Assembly: GCF_016859285.1 (NCBI RefSeq)
Contig: NC_053409.1
Location: 24,213,476 to 24,277,475, forward strand
Reading direction: 5' to 3'
Source of the DNA: Xiphias gladius
Lineage: Eukaryota > Chordata > Actinopteri > Istiophoriformes > Xiphiidae
DNA: 64,000 nucleotides
In this document: positions 1-12,823 of the stretch, piece after piece
How positions within the stretch are numbered: the stretch's first letter is position 1
Layout: the number at the start of each line of letters is the position of its first letter
Notes under the pieces: model-generated
What the model saw: only the letters and a program-made list of their open reading frames with translations
What the model was told of the DNA's origin: nothing
Database searches by the model: none
Program-made: the position numbers and the translations under genes

Positions 1-110
1 GAAAAGACAGGGGATCACTCAAGTCGGTAGAGTCCCCCCTCTAGGCACCATGAAAGTCTGTGCAGAATTTCACAACAATCCACGTCACCTCTGTCAAGAT
101 ACTTTCTTCA
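1..110. repeat. fragment of interspersed repeat family A
   Basis: The text resembles the 'gatcactcaagtcgg...ggcaccatgaaagtctg' part of a repeat seen again at 10860-11060 and, in other sections, at 3030, 4575, 16600 and 18880. It reads as a degenerate sentence common to all these copies: a position near a 'cctctgggcaccatgaatgt' block followed by 'aatttcat'. The family is probably a non-autonomous DNA element of teleosts; the class is not determined here. Confidence 0.5.
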
Positions 111-166
111 GCCCGCGGCGAGCGTCCAACGTTGCCTAAGCGCTAGAGTGTCTAAAAAAAGCCCAA

Positions 167-188
167 TGTGTGTGTGTGTGTGTGTGTG
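167..188. repeat. (GT)n microsatellite
   Basis: About eleven uninterrupted TG dinucleotides upstream of the putative promoter of the first TNFAIP2-like gene. Confidence 0.9.
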
Positions 189-271
189 CGCGTGGTTGTG
201 GAGTTTCCACCACTCTGGGGAATCATTCATTTTCACATGCCTCACCATCTAGAGCAGGAGGAGCCTGTGGC

Positions 272-341
272 CGCTTTTAAAAGCCCCCCTAACTCACAGC
301 AGCTGTACCATTATTAACAGAGCAGCAACTGTGAGATCAGG
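272..341 (+). promoter_or_regulatory. putative TATA box and noncoding first exon of the TNFAIP2-like gene
   Basis: A TATA-like TTTTAAAAG lies at 275-283. About 60 bases downstream is a strong splice donor (CAGG then GTGAGT) at 341/342. The stretch between contains no ATG, so it would serve as an untranslated leader spliced to an acceptor just upstream of the coding exon near 1160-1169 (TTTTAG or TCCACAG). This is inferred from motif spacing only; a transcript would settle it. Confidence 0.35.
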
Positions 342-1222
342 GTGAGTAACAGCTTCTGGGTTGGTTAGAGCAAAAAACTAAAAACTAAAAACTAAAAACT
401 AAAAATGAAAAATGAAAAAAAAACTGCACAAAAGATATTTATGTCCATGTGTGGACTGGTGGTTAGTGTATTTAGTCTCAAGAGAGTTTCCTAACAACTA
501 AACTTAAATTCGATGTGTTAGGACTGGGACAGATTTTCAGTTTGAACTCCCTTGTGTTTATTTAGTTAATTCTGATTTTAAAAGTCATGTGTATAATCTC
601 TAGATCATAAATGTCATTTATTAATATTATTCAGTAAGGCTGAAATAGGAGTTTTATCATAGAAAATGTGTGTATTCATTACCTGTTATGTGCTTGTCTT
701 TTTTCTCATGTTATTTGATGTTGCCCTTTTTTCATGCGCTGTGTTTATGTTCTCCTACCCTGCCTTATTCATGGAATACTGAGATTTTCTTGATGATGTG
801 GAACCATTGGACACATTAGACACACTAAACTCTTATGTTGCTCTCTTGTATCATTCTGTTGTGATTTAATTTAATTAAGCCAAGTTTATATTTAAGTTTA
901 ATACTATTTTCACAACAACAACAACAAAAAATGTCTTCGTTATGGAATTCCATTGAAAATAACAGGAAGTTGTAGTTGGAGCAATTAAACTTGGTGAATT
1001 GTACAGCTAGCTTGCGCCAGCTGTTAAGTTTTCTTTTTATTAGAAATAGAAGAAAATATCACCTAGCTACTGCAGTGAACTAGCGCTAGTTAGGTAAAAC
1101 GCTAACATTGAAATTTCAAATTTTTCCTTACTTTTTATTTCTCCTTGGCGAACATTTTAGTCTCCACAGACTTGTCAGCGCCTTTCTCAGTCGGCTTGCC
1201 CCGTTTTTCTGCCCGGACAAGG

Positions 1223-4200
1223 ATGCGGACCCGGTCAGGCTCCACGGAGCCAGACGGCATCAGGCTCAACTTTCTCCCCGGCCAGGGTGGGAGATCCCTG
1301 GGAGGTGGCTGGTTTAAAGGGAAGCTCCCGAAGTTATTTAGAACCCCCAGGGGTCAGGAAGGTGTCAGCGTCGTCGCCATGACCGACGGACACCCCTCAC
1401 CCAAAGATGAGCAGCCTCCAAACGGTAGGACAGTCATTCTTTCTTGAAAGTGTACGAACGGGGCCGCAGCCTAACATTTCACCTCCGAGAATAAAACAGC
1501 AAGAAGATTAATGATCTAGGAACAGAGATACAGTTCTGGCATTCTGTTAGTGTTTTATTATAACTTATATAGTGTAGAAAATATGATTTCAGAAGAAAAT
1601 TATTGCAGGAATATTATAATGGTACCATAGGAAGATAGTGTAGTTTATTAGATGGTGTTGATGATGTGAAGAGGATGAAGGAGACTCCGCTGACACCGTC
1701 TTGATTGCACATAAAGGTTTATTACAAAGAAGTACAGCGTCAAGTCAAGCACCTGCAGGTCTGCTTGTGAGAGGGTTGTGAAGCCAATGGACCCCTCTGA
1801 AAATCAGCCTTGACCACCGACTCTTAAACAGGGCAGTTGTTTTCCTGAAAACTGCCACTAACATATGGTTTCGGTCACAAAGCGTTAACTTCCTTTTCCA
1901 AAGTGTGAGGCACCCTCTGAGGACCTTTGACCTAGGGCCTCTATGTAAACACAGCTCTACATATGTAATGCAATAAATTTGTAAAAGGCATTTTTCATTT
2001 CTTTCTGCCAGCATGTAGCCCAAACGATTGATCAATAAAGTGCTTGTAGGACTGATCAATAATTGAGATATTCGTCAGCTCCAGCCCAAAATATAATCTC
2101 CATTTCTGCTAGGAAGTTTAGATGCCTCAGTTTATTATATACATCTGGCACAGTTTAAAAAGAGGCCTCCTCTTTGCTTTTCTCTCTCAGTGATCCTCAC
2201 ATTTGAGCAAAACCTTGAGGAAAACTACTTACTTGAGGCCAGCGATCTGCTGATACAGAGAGAGGAGCGTTTATTTGGAGAGATAACGGAGGCAGATGGA
2301 CAGCACGAAGAAGAAATAAACAAGCTTGCTGCAGACCGCAGAGTCCTGGAAAGCCACATCCAGCAGACTCTACGTCAGAGTCTGTCTCTCGACGCAGGAA
2401 AGGTCAGCACCGAGGCTCTGACATCTGCTGTGAAGGCCGTCTACCAGGAGGACAAGCAGGACCAACTGTGGAGGCAGAGGGATCGGACACCCCCAGGCTG
2501 GAGGCCCAGTGGCTGGAAGGAGCTCCACAGCACAACTCTCCGCAGCTTGGTAAAGGATCGTATGGACAACCCCTCCACGCCCCCTGACAACCATGTAAAG
2601 CAGTCGTCTGTCGAGGCCCACGTCTGCAGCATGGGCAGGCAGCTGAAGAAGGACCTGCTGTTGGTGGTGAACGTGGTGAAGACTTGTTATCCACCAGAGA
2701 CAGACATCTGTAATTTTTACGCCAAGCTGTACCACCAAACCTTCAGTTCCAGACTCAGAAAGATCGCAGACTTTGGTCTGGAGGACAAGGACTGCACTTT
2801 CCTCCTGTCCTGGGTGAACGATCATTATCCAGGGTAAGTCATGAATTCAATTTTTGTTTCAAGTAATTAGAACCTTATATTCCACCTTATATCGAAGGTG
2901 AAAGTCCTGCATTCAAATTGTACTTGAGATAGAATATTTCTGCATTGTGGTGTTGCTACGTTTACTAAAGTAGAAGATCAGAGTGCTTCTTCCACTGCTG
3001 GTAAATTTAGTATCAACAGTCAAGATCCACAGAGGATGATTCCCAATCATTTTCGTGGCCATGTGGTCTTCCCACTAGCTCCACCGTCAGGTCAAAAGTT
3101 CCTCTTGACCAACACTTTGGTCCATGATACCAGAGTGTTTGTCAAGGGCTTTGTTTCATGACTTCGGTCCACTCTTTTCGTTTCAAAAACAAATGGCCAA
3201 TGAAATTTGTTGTGGATATTCCTGGTCTCCAGAGAGTGAATCCTAGTGCTTTTGGTGTTCATCTCTATCACCCTTTCTCCAGTGTCACAATTGAGCCAAA
3301 ACTTCTACATGTACTAAAGAAATATTTCAATCTAACGGGCAGATTGCCAAGACAGTTACTGAGCTTATTCATGCTTCCCAGAGGACAAACCCTTTGAAAC
3401 CTCTATTCATTCTGTTAATTGCTTTCATATTATGCAGTGGAATTAACATGTGAGTTTTAGGGTATAAAGTTATTTTTCTTACTGACTTTGCCTCTCATAT
3501 TTGCTTTTCTTCTTGTGAATCACTGAATTAATTTACTTCTTTAGGACTTTATTATTCAAATTAAGAAAAGAAAATTACCTTTTGGTCGAACTAGTCACAA
3601 CTGGTAGACAATCAGTCATGAGAGGTTGCTAGTAGATGTTTCTCTGTTTAAGCGGTTACGACCCAAAAATCACTGGTTAAGAAAGCAACTATAACAGGGC
3701 TAAATTAGACTTTTCGTCTTGTGTTGACTGCCTGGTGAAGACGATGTGATTTTATGTAGAAACTCAAGCAAAATAAGCAAAAAATAATGAATATCCCACA
3801 GTGTTATTGGACCTTATTGTTCTCAATCCACATCTAGAATATCGGCGCAACTAAAAACATCTTCCATCTGTATCTCTCTCTATTTTACTAATGAATTCAG
3901 TGAAAAGAATAAGGAACTACTGCTTCACACCCTTAACGCCTCAGGCTGATTCATGGACAAAGTGACTCAGTTGTGTAACCGTTTAGAAAGCATAGGAATC
4001 CATTGCCGGCGAGGCACAAATCCCACAGCTCTGCACCCACAGTACAGTAACAGCAAATAGATAGATTGAGTGTGCTTTGAGTTGTTTTTACACAGTTTTA
4101 CCTTGGTGTTCGTAAACCAGCTGGTTACCTTTTATTGAAAACAGCAAGTTGCATGTTTTGAAATTTTGAAAGGCACGTAGAATATCAGGCAAGCAGCTGA

Positions 4201-7200
4201 GGGAAATTAGTTAAACGGAAAAAGTCCCGGAGCACAGTGAGAATCACAGATGTATCTGATATAATGATTACTTTCTGTTATCAAAATGTTTGCAAAATTC
4301 CCACGACATTGTAACTTTTGGAGCCAATATGTATCAACGCGTTAGAAAAAGTCATGATTTCTGGCCTTCTATGTTAGACTCCTTCGAAAGCCGGAGCTGG
4401 CCGGTGAGATCAACAGTGAAGATCTGGGAAAGCTGCTGCCGAAAGAGTTAATGGAACCTCTGGAGGAACAGTACCTGAGCAAACAACAGGTAACCATAGC
4501 TTGTTGTAGTTTGGTGTGTTTTCATTCAATTTTAATTATCTATTGCTTGTTTTTATTTTTAGTTTGGTAGGTCCATTCAAGCGACTCAGTTCGCCCAACA
4601 CTTTTGTCCAGATTGACATATCTCAACAACCACGGATCAGATTAGCATTAAATTTGTTGTGGACATTCAGCATCCCCATTGGATGAATCCTACTGTTTTT
4701 GGGGACCTAGTGACCTAATCTCAAGCACCATCATCAGATCATATTCAGTTATGAACAAGAAATATCAAAATCTGAAGGGGTAATTGCCATGACATTTACT
4801 GAAACTGTTCATGCTCTCCAGAGGATAGTCACTTTTGATTTTAATGACCCAATGACATTTTCTCCAGTGCCTATTCTATTATAAAATCTCTAACAATAGC
4901 AAAATCATCAATATGTCTCTTGCACTTGTTGTCAGTTGTTTGGAACAGTGCAGTTTCATAAACGCAGAACTGGAGATATAATTATAAACATAAACAATGA
5001 AAAGTTTTAAGCAAAAAAAATTGTATCTGATAGCAAAAAATATGAGCTGTGTATGGAAGACTATATGTTATAAGTGACATGTTGTTTTGTACTCAGAATG
5101 AGCTGATGACTTACACCGACCGTGTCCTGGAGGAGGCGAAGCAAAAGTGGAATAACGGAGAGGAGCCGATCAGAGAGGACGGCTGCTATGTCAGTCCTGT
5201 GGCCTACGACATCATTCAGGTACAGTATCAATACAACAGCATGATGTTAAAGAGGCTACAATCAATATTTTTTTAAATAATGCACCGCAAGAATATGAAA
5301 ACAATACTGACGATCACTATGGTGTTCACCACTCTGAGCTTCAAAGCACTAGAGCTGCCAAGCTTAGGAGTTCGGTTTCCTGTGGTAGTTTAAGTGTTCG
5401 GGAAAAGTGCTTGAAGTTCATGGCTGGCGCAGATGAATAAAATTGTCAGTGAAACAAAAAGGCTGGTAAAAATGATAAGTGCTCGCTATCAGTAACTTAC
5501 AGTAATTTTTCAGTGCTGTCATTGACTTGTACCCTCTGTCTGTCTTCAGTTAATCAACGGTATGGTGACTTCAGCTGTAATAGTGGTGGGAGACCGGCAC
5601 AAGGCTCAGAAAATAACGTGCAAACTGAATGGTTCAATGCAGAGGTAAGAGGACTGCTTTTCTTCAACGTAGCGTCATTTTACGATCCATTTTTCTTTCA
5701 TAATTTACGTAATAAAAACACTGTGGAGGTGAAAATCAACTGTCGTCGCTCAAACGCAAACTCCCGCAGCTTCAAGATCTTCCAAGACGAGGTCATGAAG
5801 CAAAACAGACCGAACAGCAAGGCGATCATCAAGGCGAACCTCGGCTGTGTCGAGCAGTTCAGGTACGTTTCTGGCATTTAGGCAACGTGACCTGATTATA
5901 TTATGATGAAATTCTGATTAATGTAACAGCAGTGTATTACACTATGAGCTAACGTTCTCTTCTGTGGTTTATCTGCAGGGAGGTCCTCGATAAGAGGGGC
6001 CATCTGTTCCTAGAGGGTGTGCGGGAAAACTGTCTGCGTGTTCTGACTGACATGAAAGAATCTGCCCACACATATTTATTAAGCCGTGTGCACGAGGTCC
6101 TCAAGGTGAGTTTATTTACAAGAGATATGAAGGCACCGGGTGCACCGGGTGACAAGTTCCTTCATCACCATGAACACACACGCTATAGTTTATTTTGACT
6201 CAGTCCCACCTTTTCCTTCTGTTTGAGTATCATTTGATAAAAACTACACAGTCCAGCTGTTTTATGTAATTACCGTATGTGATTTATTTTACTCTCCCTG
6301 GTATTATGCTTCTCTAAGAACAGCATCAATTAAGTGCCGACATTTAAATATACCTTTTCCCGCACCGCAAACCGTTGCTACCGCCATCTTGGTAGCCTAC
6401 GTTTAGTTTTAGTGTACGTTATTTATATGGCAGTTCTTCACAATAGAAGGATTTAGCATGCATTATGAAAACAGACAGGATAGCAACGACCACAAGAGCG
6501 AAAAAATAGAAATAATACCAGCAAAAAAACAAAATACCACTTCAGAAAATTGAATTGTAGCACCATACAAATATAGATCCACTTAATTTGTTGTACTGAC
6601 CCAGTCTTTTTGTTTGAAATGTAAAGAATGCCGTTTTTACCGCAGACCCTAATGCACCATGTTTTCTACCCCCCGCAGCCGCAGTACCGCAAGCTGGGAA
6701 CCAGCGACTGGCTGAACAAGCCCCTGTTTGAGAAGCTGCTGGCCAGCATTCAAACAGAGAGTCAAGAACTTCAGGGTTCAAAAGAATCCTGCCACCAGGT
6801 AGAAACGCACTCTTCATAACAAATTAAAGAAGAAGACACTATTTGTGCCATTTGTCTCACCTTATCTACAAGTCATTTCATTATTACCGAGCACGTTTCA
6901 TTGGATTTTAAGGAAAATAGATTCAAGGTCTAAAACACCACAGTATGGTTTGTAAAATAGTCAGCAATAATATGAAGTCTTCATGATTTGTAGTAAAAGG
7001 TTTAAACCAATCTAAAACATGCAAAAGTGCCGGTTTAGTCCTTTAAATTATAATTAAATACACTTTCACTAAATTTAGCATCTTCGTTAGTTCTCCAAAC
7101 AGCAAGTTAATAATGTGTTGGGTTTTTTTTTTTTATTCTGCATTTCTGATTTGATGATTGGATTCATTTTTCAGGAGCTGATTTGTCAGTTTCATCACGA

Positions 7201-9685
7201 AGTGACGGTAGAATATGTGAAGAGGCTCCTGAAAGGGGAAGTCAAGCTGAAGGACAAGCAACAGCAGCATAAGGCCTACATGACCGTGAAAGACAACGCA
7301 GAGAGTTTGCACAATTTATTTGTCAAAATGGTGAGACTTCATCATCACTACACAGTGAAATTTTGTCAGGGGCTGGGGGGACTGAGGCTGGTAAATTGAG
7401 GGGTTTAAGCCAGAAAAATCTGAACTGATTTTATTTTGACTGAACTTTGGCAGAAATCTGGTTAAGACACTGGTTTACGGGAGCACAGGAACATCTTCTG
7501 AGAGTATTAATTTTTAGTTTTAGCGTCTAAAACACCAAGGGAAATAATGTGACAAGATCGTATTATAGAATACAAAATACCAAAAACTACTCTACTATCT
7601 AGGCTAAGACGACCAACTCAAGGTCCTGGTGAGAGTTCTGTATTTTAGGACTCAGGGAGGTTTTCAGGGACAAGGAGCAATGCAGAAGCCAGTGTGTTGA
7701 AAACTGGCCATGACCATTTTCATATTTTGGTGGCTTGTCCTTGCTAAAGAGATAACGAAAATATTTGGAAAAGAAGTGGATCGCTTTCTCTGTTACATTA
7801 TTCCCAAGCAAAATCTCTTACGTAGGAAGGGGGAATACCTTTAAAAATACCTCACGTCAGACAGAAACGTTCGCTGACAAATCCTCCAACAAAGGACAAC
7901 CGGACTGTTACCGTCAATAAAATAAATGGCTTGGGCAAATTGACCATTAATTTAAGACTACAATATGAGGACTATGTAAAATACTGGGGGAAAAAATGGA
8001 CCGTAATTTTTAGCTTAAAAGATTTGACCCTTTTATGCATGTCAAGTATTGTATTGCTCATATCAACCCACTCATTTCGCAAGAAAGTATGAATAAGAAA
8101 AGAGGCTTCAGTGTGTCATAAACAAGTGATCCAGGGAAAATCTAGAGCAAAAACTCCACCAGCGTGACCACTCGTGATAAAATCCTCCCTGAGACACGAG
8201 ATGCGTAGATCACTGGGTTTGGGAAACGCTTAGACTGGACTGACACGGCTGCCCCGTCTTCACAGAGTTCAAAGGAAGACTGGCTGAAGGAAATCCTGAC
8301 CAAGATTGCAGAAGTGCTGAAACTCCAGGAGCTCCCTGCCATACAGATGCAAGTAGCGTCACTGGGAAGTGCCTTTCCAGACCTGAGGTAACGTTTTCAC
8401 ACTGCACTTTGGTTTTTAACTTTAACACAGCACAAGCAAAAATACCCTGTACACAATGCTGCACATTTCACATGGATGTGCAGCGGTCTGTTGTCTGAAG
8501 TGTAACTGACCTGATTAAGTAAAAGAATAGCTTCACGATGTGAGTCATTTACACGACAGTAGGGTGAGGATAAACAAAGCAGCTTTTCAGAGAGAGCTGA
8601 CAGGCAACAGGAAGTCAAGCGAGCCAAGACTTCTCAAATGTGTTCAGATGTTTCCGGCAGCAGGATGATATTGTGAGCTACAGCTCAGTTTTCTGGTGGA
8701 GCTGGCATGAAAAATGTCGCCCTGTTATCGGTGTCAGTGAGAGTACTGCAGTTACATAAATAGCCTGGGAACAGATGAGCTGGCGAAGCTCTTCGTGTCG
8801 TGTCTGTTTCCCACTGTTGTGTCAGAGTAAACAGTCTGTTGTGGTCGATTTGTTTCCAGATGTTTAAGGTGACGCGGTAACACGTCTCGCCTTTAGTCCT
8901 GGTCCCTGTTTTCTATGAATCGGAGCTTTAACACTTTAACATGCAGACCTCTGTAACACAGGACAGTGAGTGAACCTGAGTTTTAGCCATGAAGAAATAC
9001 TTTGGCATTTTGGAAAATGTACTTTTTTGCTTTCTTGTCAAGAGTTCGATGTTAAAAAAAAAAAACACTCTCATATCTGTACAGCGATATGAGAGAGTGT
9101 ACACTGCTTCTTAAGCTCAGTGGTTCTTAAGAAGTAATCTGTAACACCACAAATCCTCATTTTATTCACTTTTCTGTCTGTGTACAGATTAAACAAACCC
9201 AGTATAGGATGTCAATTAGCGAGAGGCGTCGGTAGGTGGACTTTGGATTGAGCCAGGCTAACCATTTCCCGCTGTTTCCAGTCTTTATGCTAAGCTAAGC
9301 TAACAAGCTGCTGGCTCTAGCTTCATATTTACCGTAGAGACGTTGAGAGTAGTATCTATCTTCTTACTTAACTCTCAGCAAGAGTGTGAATTTCCCAAAA
9401 TGTCAAACTATTAAATAATAGCAGCAGAAGAGTAGAATCGACTGTATTGTTATAGAAATCCTGTAATAATTAACGTTGTGCTATGCGGGATCAAAACGTT
9501 GATTTTTAACCTTTTCCTTCCCTCCCTTCACCCGCAGTGAAAAACACGTTTCGGCTCTGCTCAAGCTCAAGACAAACCTCTCCAGAAACGACAGGAAAAC
9601 CGTCAAAGAGACTCTGTCGGACGCTTTGAGAGAAACCAGTGTCGGGAGCGCTCGGCCGTTTTTCTCCAAAGTCCAGGTTAAATGA
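1223..9685 (+). CDS. tnfaip2: TNFAIP2-like protein (Sec6/EXOC3-like family), 11 coding exons
   Basis: Coding exons: 1223-1424, 2191-2833, 4378-4489, 5097-5219, 5550-5644, 5770-5862, 5979-6105, 6679-6798, 7175-7330, 8266-8387, 9538-9685. Every junction has GT/AG ends and compatible phase, giving 646 aa, close to the roughly 650 aa of mammalian TNFAIP2. The family has the rod-like Sec6 fold of the exocyst tethering subunit. TNFAIP2 (M-Sec) acts at the plasma membrane in membrane protrusion and tunnelling-nanotube formation. Visible here are an N-terminal basic patch (about residues 31-43, FKGKLPKLFRTPR), a large exon 2 that is mostly helical, and a C-terminus ending FFSKVQVK that resembles the family tail. 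The ATG at 1223 has A at -3 and the frame is open upstream; an in-frame ATG at 1379 would give 594 aa. The neighbours downstream (eif5, mark3) are those of human TNFAIP2. EXOC3L4 is the main alternative name. Confidence 0.88.
3030..3400. repeat. interspersed repeat family A copy (TNFAIP2-like intron)
   Basis: Contains the recurring blocks 'accaacactttggtcc', 'aatgaaatttgttgtgga', 'ggtctccagag' and 'gtgaatcctagtg' that also occur at 4575, 16600 and 18880. A 79-codon reading frame at 3158-3397 lies wholly inside the repeat and is not a gene. Confidence 0.6.
4575..4865. repeat. interspersed repeat family A copy (TNFAIP2-like intron)
   Basis: Same block order as the copy at 3030: 'tatctcaacaac', 'aaatttgttgtggacattc', 'ggatgaatcctactg', then 'ttgccatgacatttact'. 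It lies between coding exons 3 and 4 of the first TNFAIP2-like gene. Confidence 0.6.
8985..9420. repeat. palindromic MITE-like repeat family C
   Basis: The left part reads 'cattttggaaaatgtac' and the right part ends 'cccaaaatgtcaaactatt', so the termini are inverted copies of one another. Internal blocks 'gctaagctaacaagctgctgg' and 'cttcatatttaccgta' are hallmarks of a repeat scattered in teleost genomes; a second copy is at 59352-60305. It sits in the last intron of the TNFAIP2-like gene. Its superfamily is not determined. Confidence 0.55.
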
Positions 9686-10268
9686 GCCGTGCGCTTCGGT
9701 GATGCTCTCCCCCCGTTCTCCTCATCACAGTCATTTTAATGTCGGCAGGGAGCCGGGTTGTACAGTACAATGTCCCATAGCATTTGTGTGTGTGTTAGGT
9801 TTGTGCGCCGGTACGGCGGGTTGGGTTTTCAGTCCAGCTCCTGCCCAAGCGATGCCGTCACTGTGTGCCGAGATGTAAAATGTAAATGACCTTCAGGGCG
9901 ATGATGAACATAGCGGAGAAAGACAACGCTTGGTTGGAACGGAGAGAATATCTGTTAAAAGACGAGATGAATGTAGTTACTGAATGATTGCATAAGCTAC
10001 GGTTCACAATAGTGCTGGTAAATATGGTGCTTTTCACTGCTTAAAAAATCAGGTAAGGTTTGTTGTGAGTGTTTGTTTTTGTGTTATAAAATAAAAAAGG
10101 ACAGGGTCAGTATTTGGAAGTGTATATTTTTTATGTCAAATGAATGTTAAAGTTTGTTATTTTCATGTACCATATTTCCTTTTCATACACGTGCAATCAC
10201 GGGAGATTTGTATTTTTTACATGTTTTGTCTCATGTCATCTGATGTGTTAAATGTTAGTTAAATTTGT

Positions 10269-10274
10269 AAATAA
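10269..10274 (+). terminator. polyadenylation signal of the TNFAIP2-like gene
   Basis: AATAAA about 585 bases after the stop codon at 9683-9685, followed within 30 bases by a TG-rich stretch (tgtgtgtttggatgg), as expected for a cleavage site. Another A-rich AATAAA-like stretch near 10088 could act as an earlier site. Confidence 0.6.
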
Positions 10275-12815
10275 ATGTGGTAAAAACCTGTGTGTGTTTG
10301 GATGGTGATCTCCTAAAATTCCTCCATTTAGATCAGCTCTGACTGTCGCCTATATAACACTCATTAACAAAGCGCTTGAGTAGACGAGGTGGGCCTCAAG
10401 TTCAGGAACATACATTTACTCTAAATGTTGCAGAGCTAAATACATGAACATTTAATGCAGCGAGAGACAATGTAACCCTGCATTTAGGGGGGCAAACAGT
10501 GTTTTGGAAATCCTCAAAGTTTAAACTCGTGTCCTTAAGATTTCTAGCCTCCGTGACAAATACTCTCTGTTGCCTGAAAAACGCTTCACAATGAAAGGCC
10601 ACCCCCTGTTTCGCCAGTTGAATGCGTCCAATGTGAAGCAGCAGCGGCGTTCTCAGTGTGCATTAGCTGGGACTTAAAACAGCTCTCATACGGTGTAAAG
10701 AGCGTGAGGCTGCTGTTTTAGTAAAATAAAGTGTAAACAGTATCACTGGATCACATGACGTATCTCCACCACTAACAATTAAATCTTTATATAGAGACGA
10801 GTAGTAACTACATAATGTAAATACATTGAATGTATTGCTACAAAATAGACCATGATAAGTAGAGGAAAAGGCAGGTGATCACCGAAGTCATTATCCATCA
10901 TCCTCTGGGCACCATGAATGTGTGTTTGCAAAATTTCATCGTTATCCATCCGTTTGAGTCTGGACCAACGTGGCGGAGCAGCCCACAGACAGACTCTGGC
11001 CGTCCCTGAAGTCGCGCAGCGAGAGCAGCCAAAAACAACAACGCGGCACTTGGAGAATGGTTTAGCTGACGTTTCATACAGGCCCAGGTCAGAGGTCAGG
11101 GCTTGTAATGTAATGTGACTCCGGCTCTTCATCACTGACTCTTCATCACCGCAAAGCTACCTCCATTCAGATTTAAATTACCGACATCACAGGCGGTTAA
11201 ATAAATCTCGAACAATTCCAGGAAAACTTTATTCCCTTGTGAGGAAACTAAACCTGTACACAGCGAGCCGAGGTGTTTCAAGTTAATTATTTGTCGGTTG
11301 TAACTGTAGCTACCTGGCATTCCCGAAGGTGGGGCAAGGATGTGAGTCCGACGAGGGAGTAGCGGCAAATTACTATCAGCATTTACTTTCTTTCCTGAAA
11401 GTCTGTCAGTGTTTGTATATTGGCGTATGAGGAAGGATGTGCTCAGGAAAGCTGGGGCCACGGCTACAAGTTTCCCTTTGGAGAGCGAGAGGGAGGGAGG
11501 GTCATTAAAGCCACTGCCGGTCTTCTGTACTGGTAATGTCAGGCTAAACGGTATGTTAACTGGAAGTTTTGATGGTGGAATTCCATGGTGCTTTCCTGCT
11601 CTGAGCAAACCAGGACCACAGCCAAAGTGTCTCTGAGTCACGGGCTGGTGTTCATCAGGCGGACATAGTTTTATCAACAGTTTTAAGTCATTCATGTCAA
11701 CTTGACATTACTTGGTTTTGGAAGCTGAAATCAAACGAAACCATTTTTTTGCAGCAAGTTTTAAGTTTTTAAGAGTATATATACTGTGGTGATCTCAGAC
11801 AGCGCCATCGTTACCTTACTTTTGTTTATAACTAAATAACTTTAATAATAACAGTACTTTATGTTTAGTGTTAATTAGCAGGTGTTAGTCTGCTGATATA
11901 CCAAAAGAAGATGGTGAACATGGTAAACCTCATACCTGCTAGACGCCAGCATGTTAGCATTGGGTTAGGGTTGGTTAGCATTTAACACAAGGCCCTGCTG
12001 TGCCTGAGTGCAGCCTCACAGAGGTCTTAGCTTGGTTGTAGACTCTCTAGCCTTGTTAAAATATATGGTTTAGATTTTGCAGCCAGATTTAGGGCCAAAC
12101 TGTTGTATAATCTTGTATATGCGCTGTTTGGAAAGGCCAAAAGAAAATACTCTACTGATATTTTCACATTGGATATGGATACTTGTAATTTTAGGTCTAA
12201 AATAGTCAAAAGATGGGCAATTACAACTAAGATTTTGAAGATTTCTGCTTTAAAAGCCAATAATCAGATATACCCTTCACTCTGATCTTCCTAATCAAAG
12301 GTTGACTCAAGGACTTTTAACTGGAAATAAAGACTATCTTACCCTAATTCATGCAACAAAATATTAATCATTAAGGAACGTGGTTCCGAATGTGTTATGG
12401 GTTGTGACCCCACTGATTAAAATGAAGCAAAGTGTACTTGTGAGATCGCATCCCAGGTTATGGGTTGCTTCAGTGTGCTCATGAGTTGTGAGCAGTTTGA
12501 TATAAAGATTCTTTCAGGCCTGAAGTGGTAAAAGTGTCCAGTATTTCACGAGACAGCAAAATTGTACCGAAAATATGAATTCCTTCTCCTTTAATCATCT
12601 TGAGAAGCCTCACATTTATCTTGGGACTGCTTTAGAGGTCCCAAACCCCAGATCCGTTTTGTGAAGCCATCCCTGAGACGATGTGGCGTCAGCGGTGTGA
12701 AGCAGAACTCCTCAAGTCCTTCTTCAGTATGATGATGTTAGCCTCCCTCTAGTGGTGCTTACTGGTGGCACAATGACTACACAAAAACATGCTTTTATCA
12801 AATCATGCTTAGTCA
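10275..12815. other. intergenic gap between convergent paralogues; no gene supported
   Basis: Holds family A repeat fragments (10860-11060 and 11800-12060) and an unexplained 187-codon frame on the - strand (11132-11695) discussed among the findings. I see no splice-supported exon chain or known domain here. Confidence 0.6.
11800..12060. repeat. interspersed repeat family A, distal portion
   Basis: Shows 'gtttagtgttaattagca', 'gaagatggtgaacatggtaa', 'acctgctagacgccagcatg' and 'gcctcacagaggtc'. These are the run-on blocks of the same repeat seen at 19215-19400, widely repeated in fish genomes. Confidence 0.6.
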
Positions 12816-12817
12816 AG

Positions 12818-12823
12818 TTTATT
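12818..12823 (-). terminator. possible polyadenylation signal of the - strand Sec6-family gene
   Basis: TTTATT on the + strand (AATAAA on -) lies about 1.16 kb beyond the stop codon of the second TNFAIP2-like gene. It is the first clear match I noticed downstream; a 3' UTR of about 1.1 kb is plausible but unproven. Confidence 0.35.

Noticed and set aside
1745..2059. 104-codon frame on the - strand in the first coding intron of the TNFAIP2-like gene
   Set aside because: No similarity recalled and no splice support; possibly part of an old repeat, but I could not define its ends.
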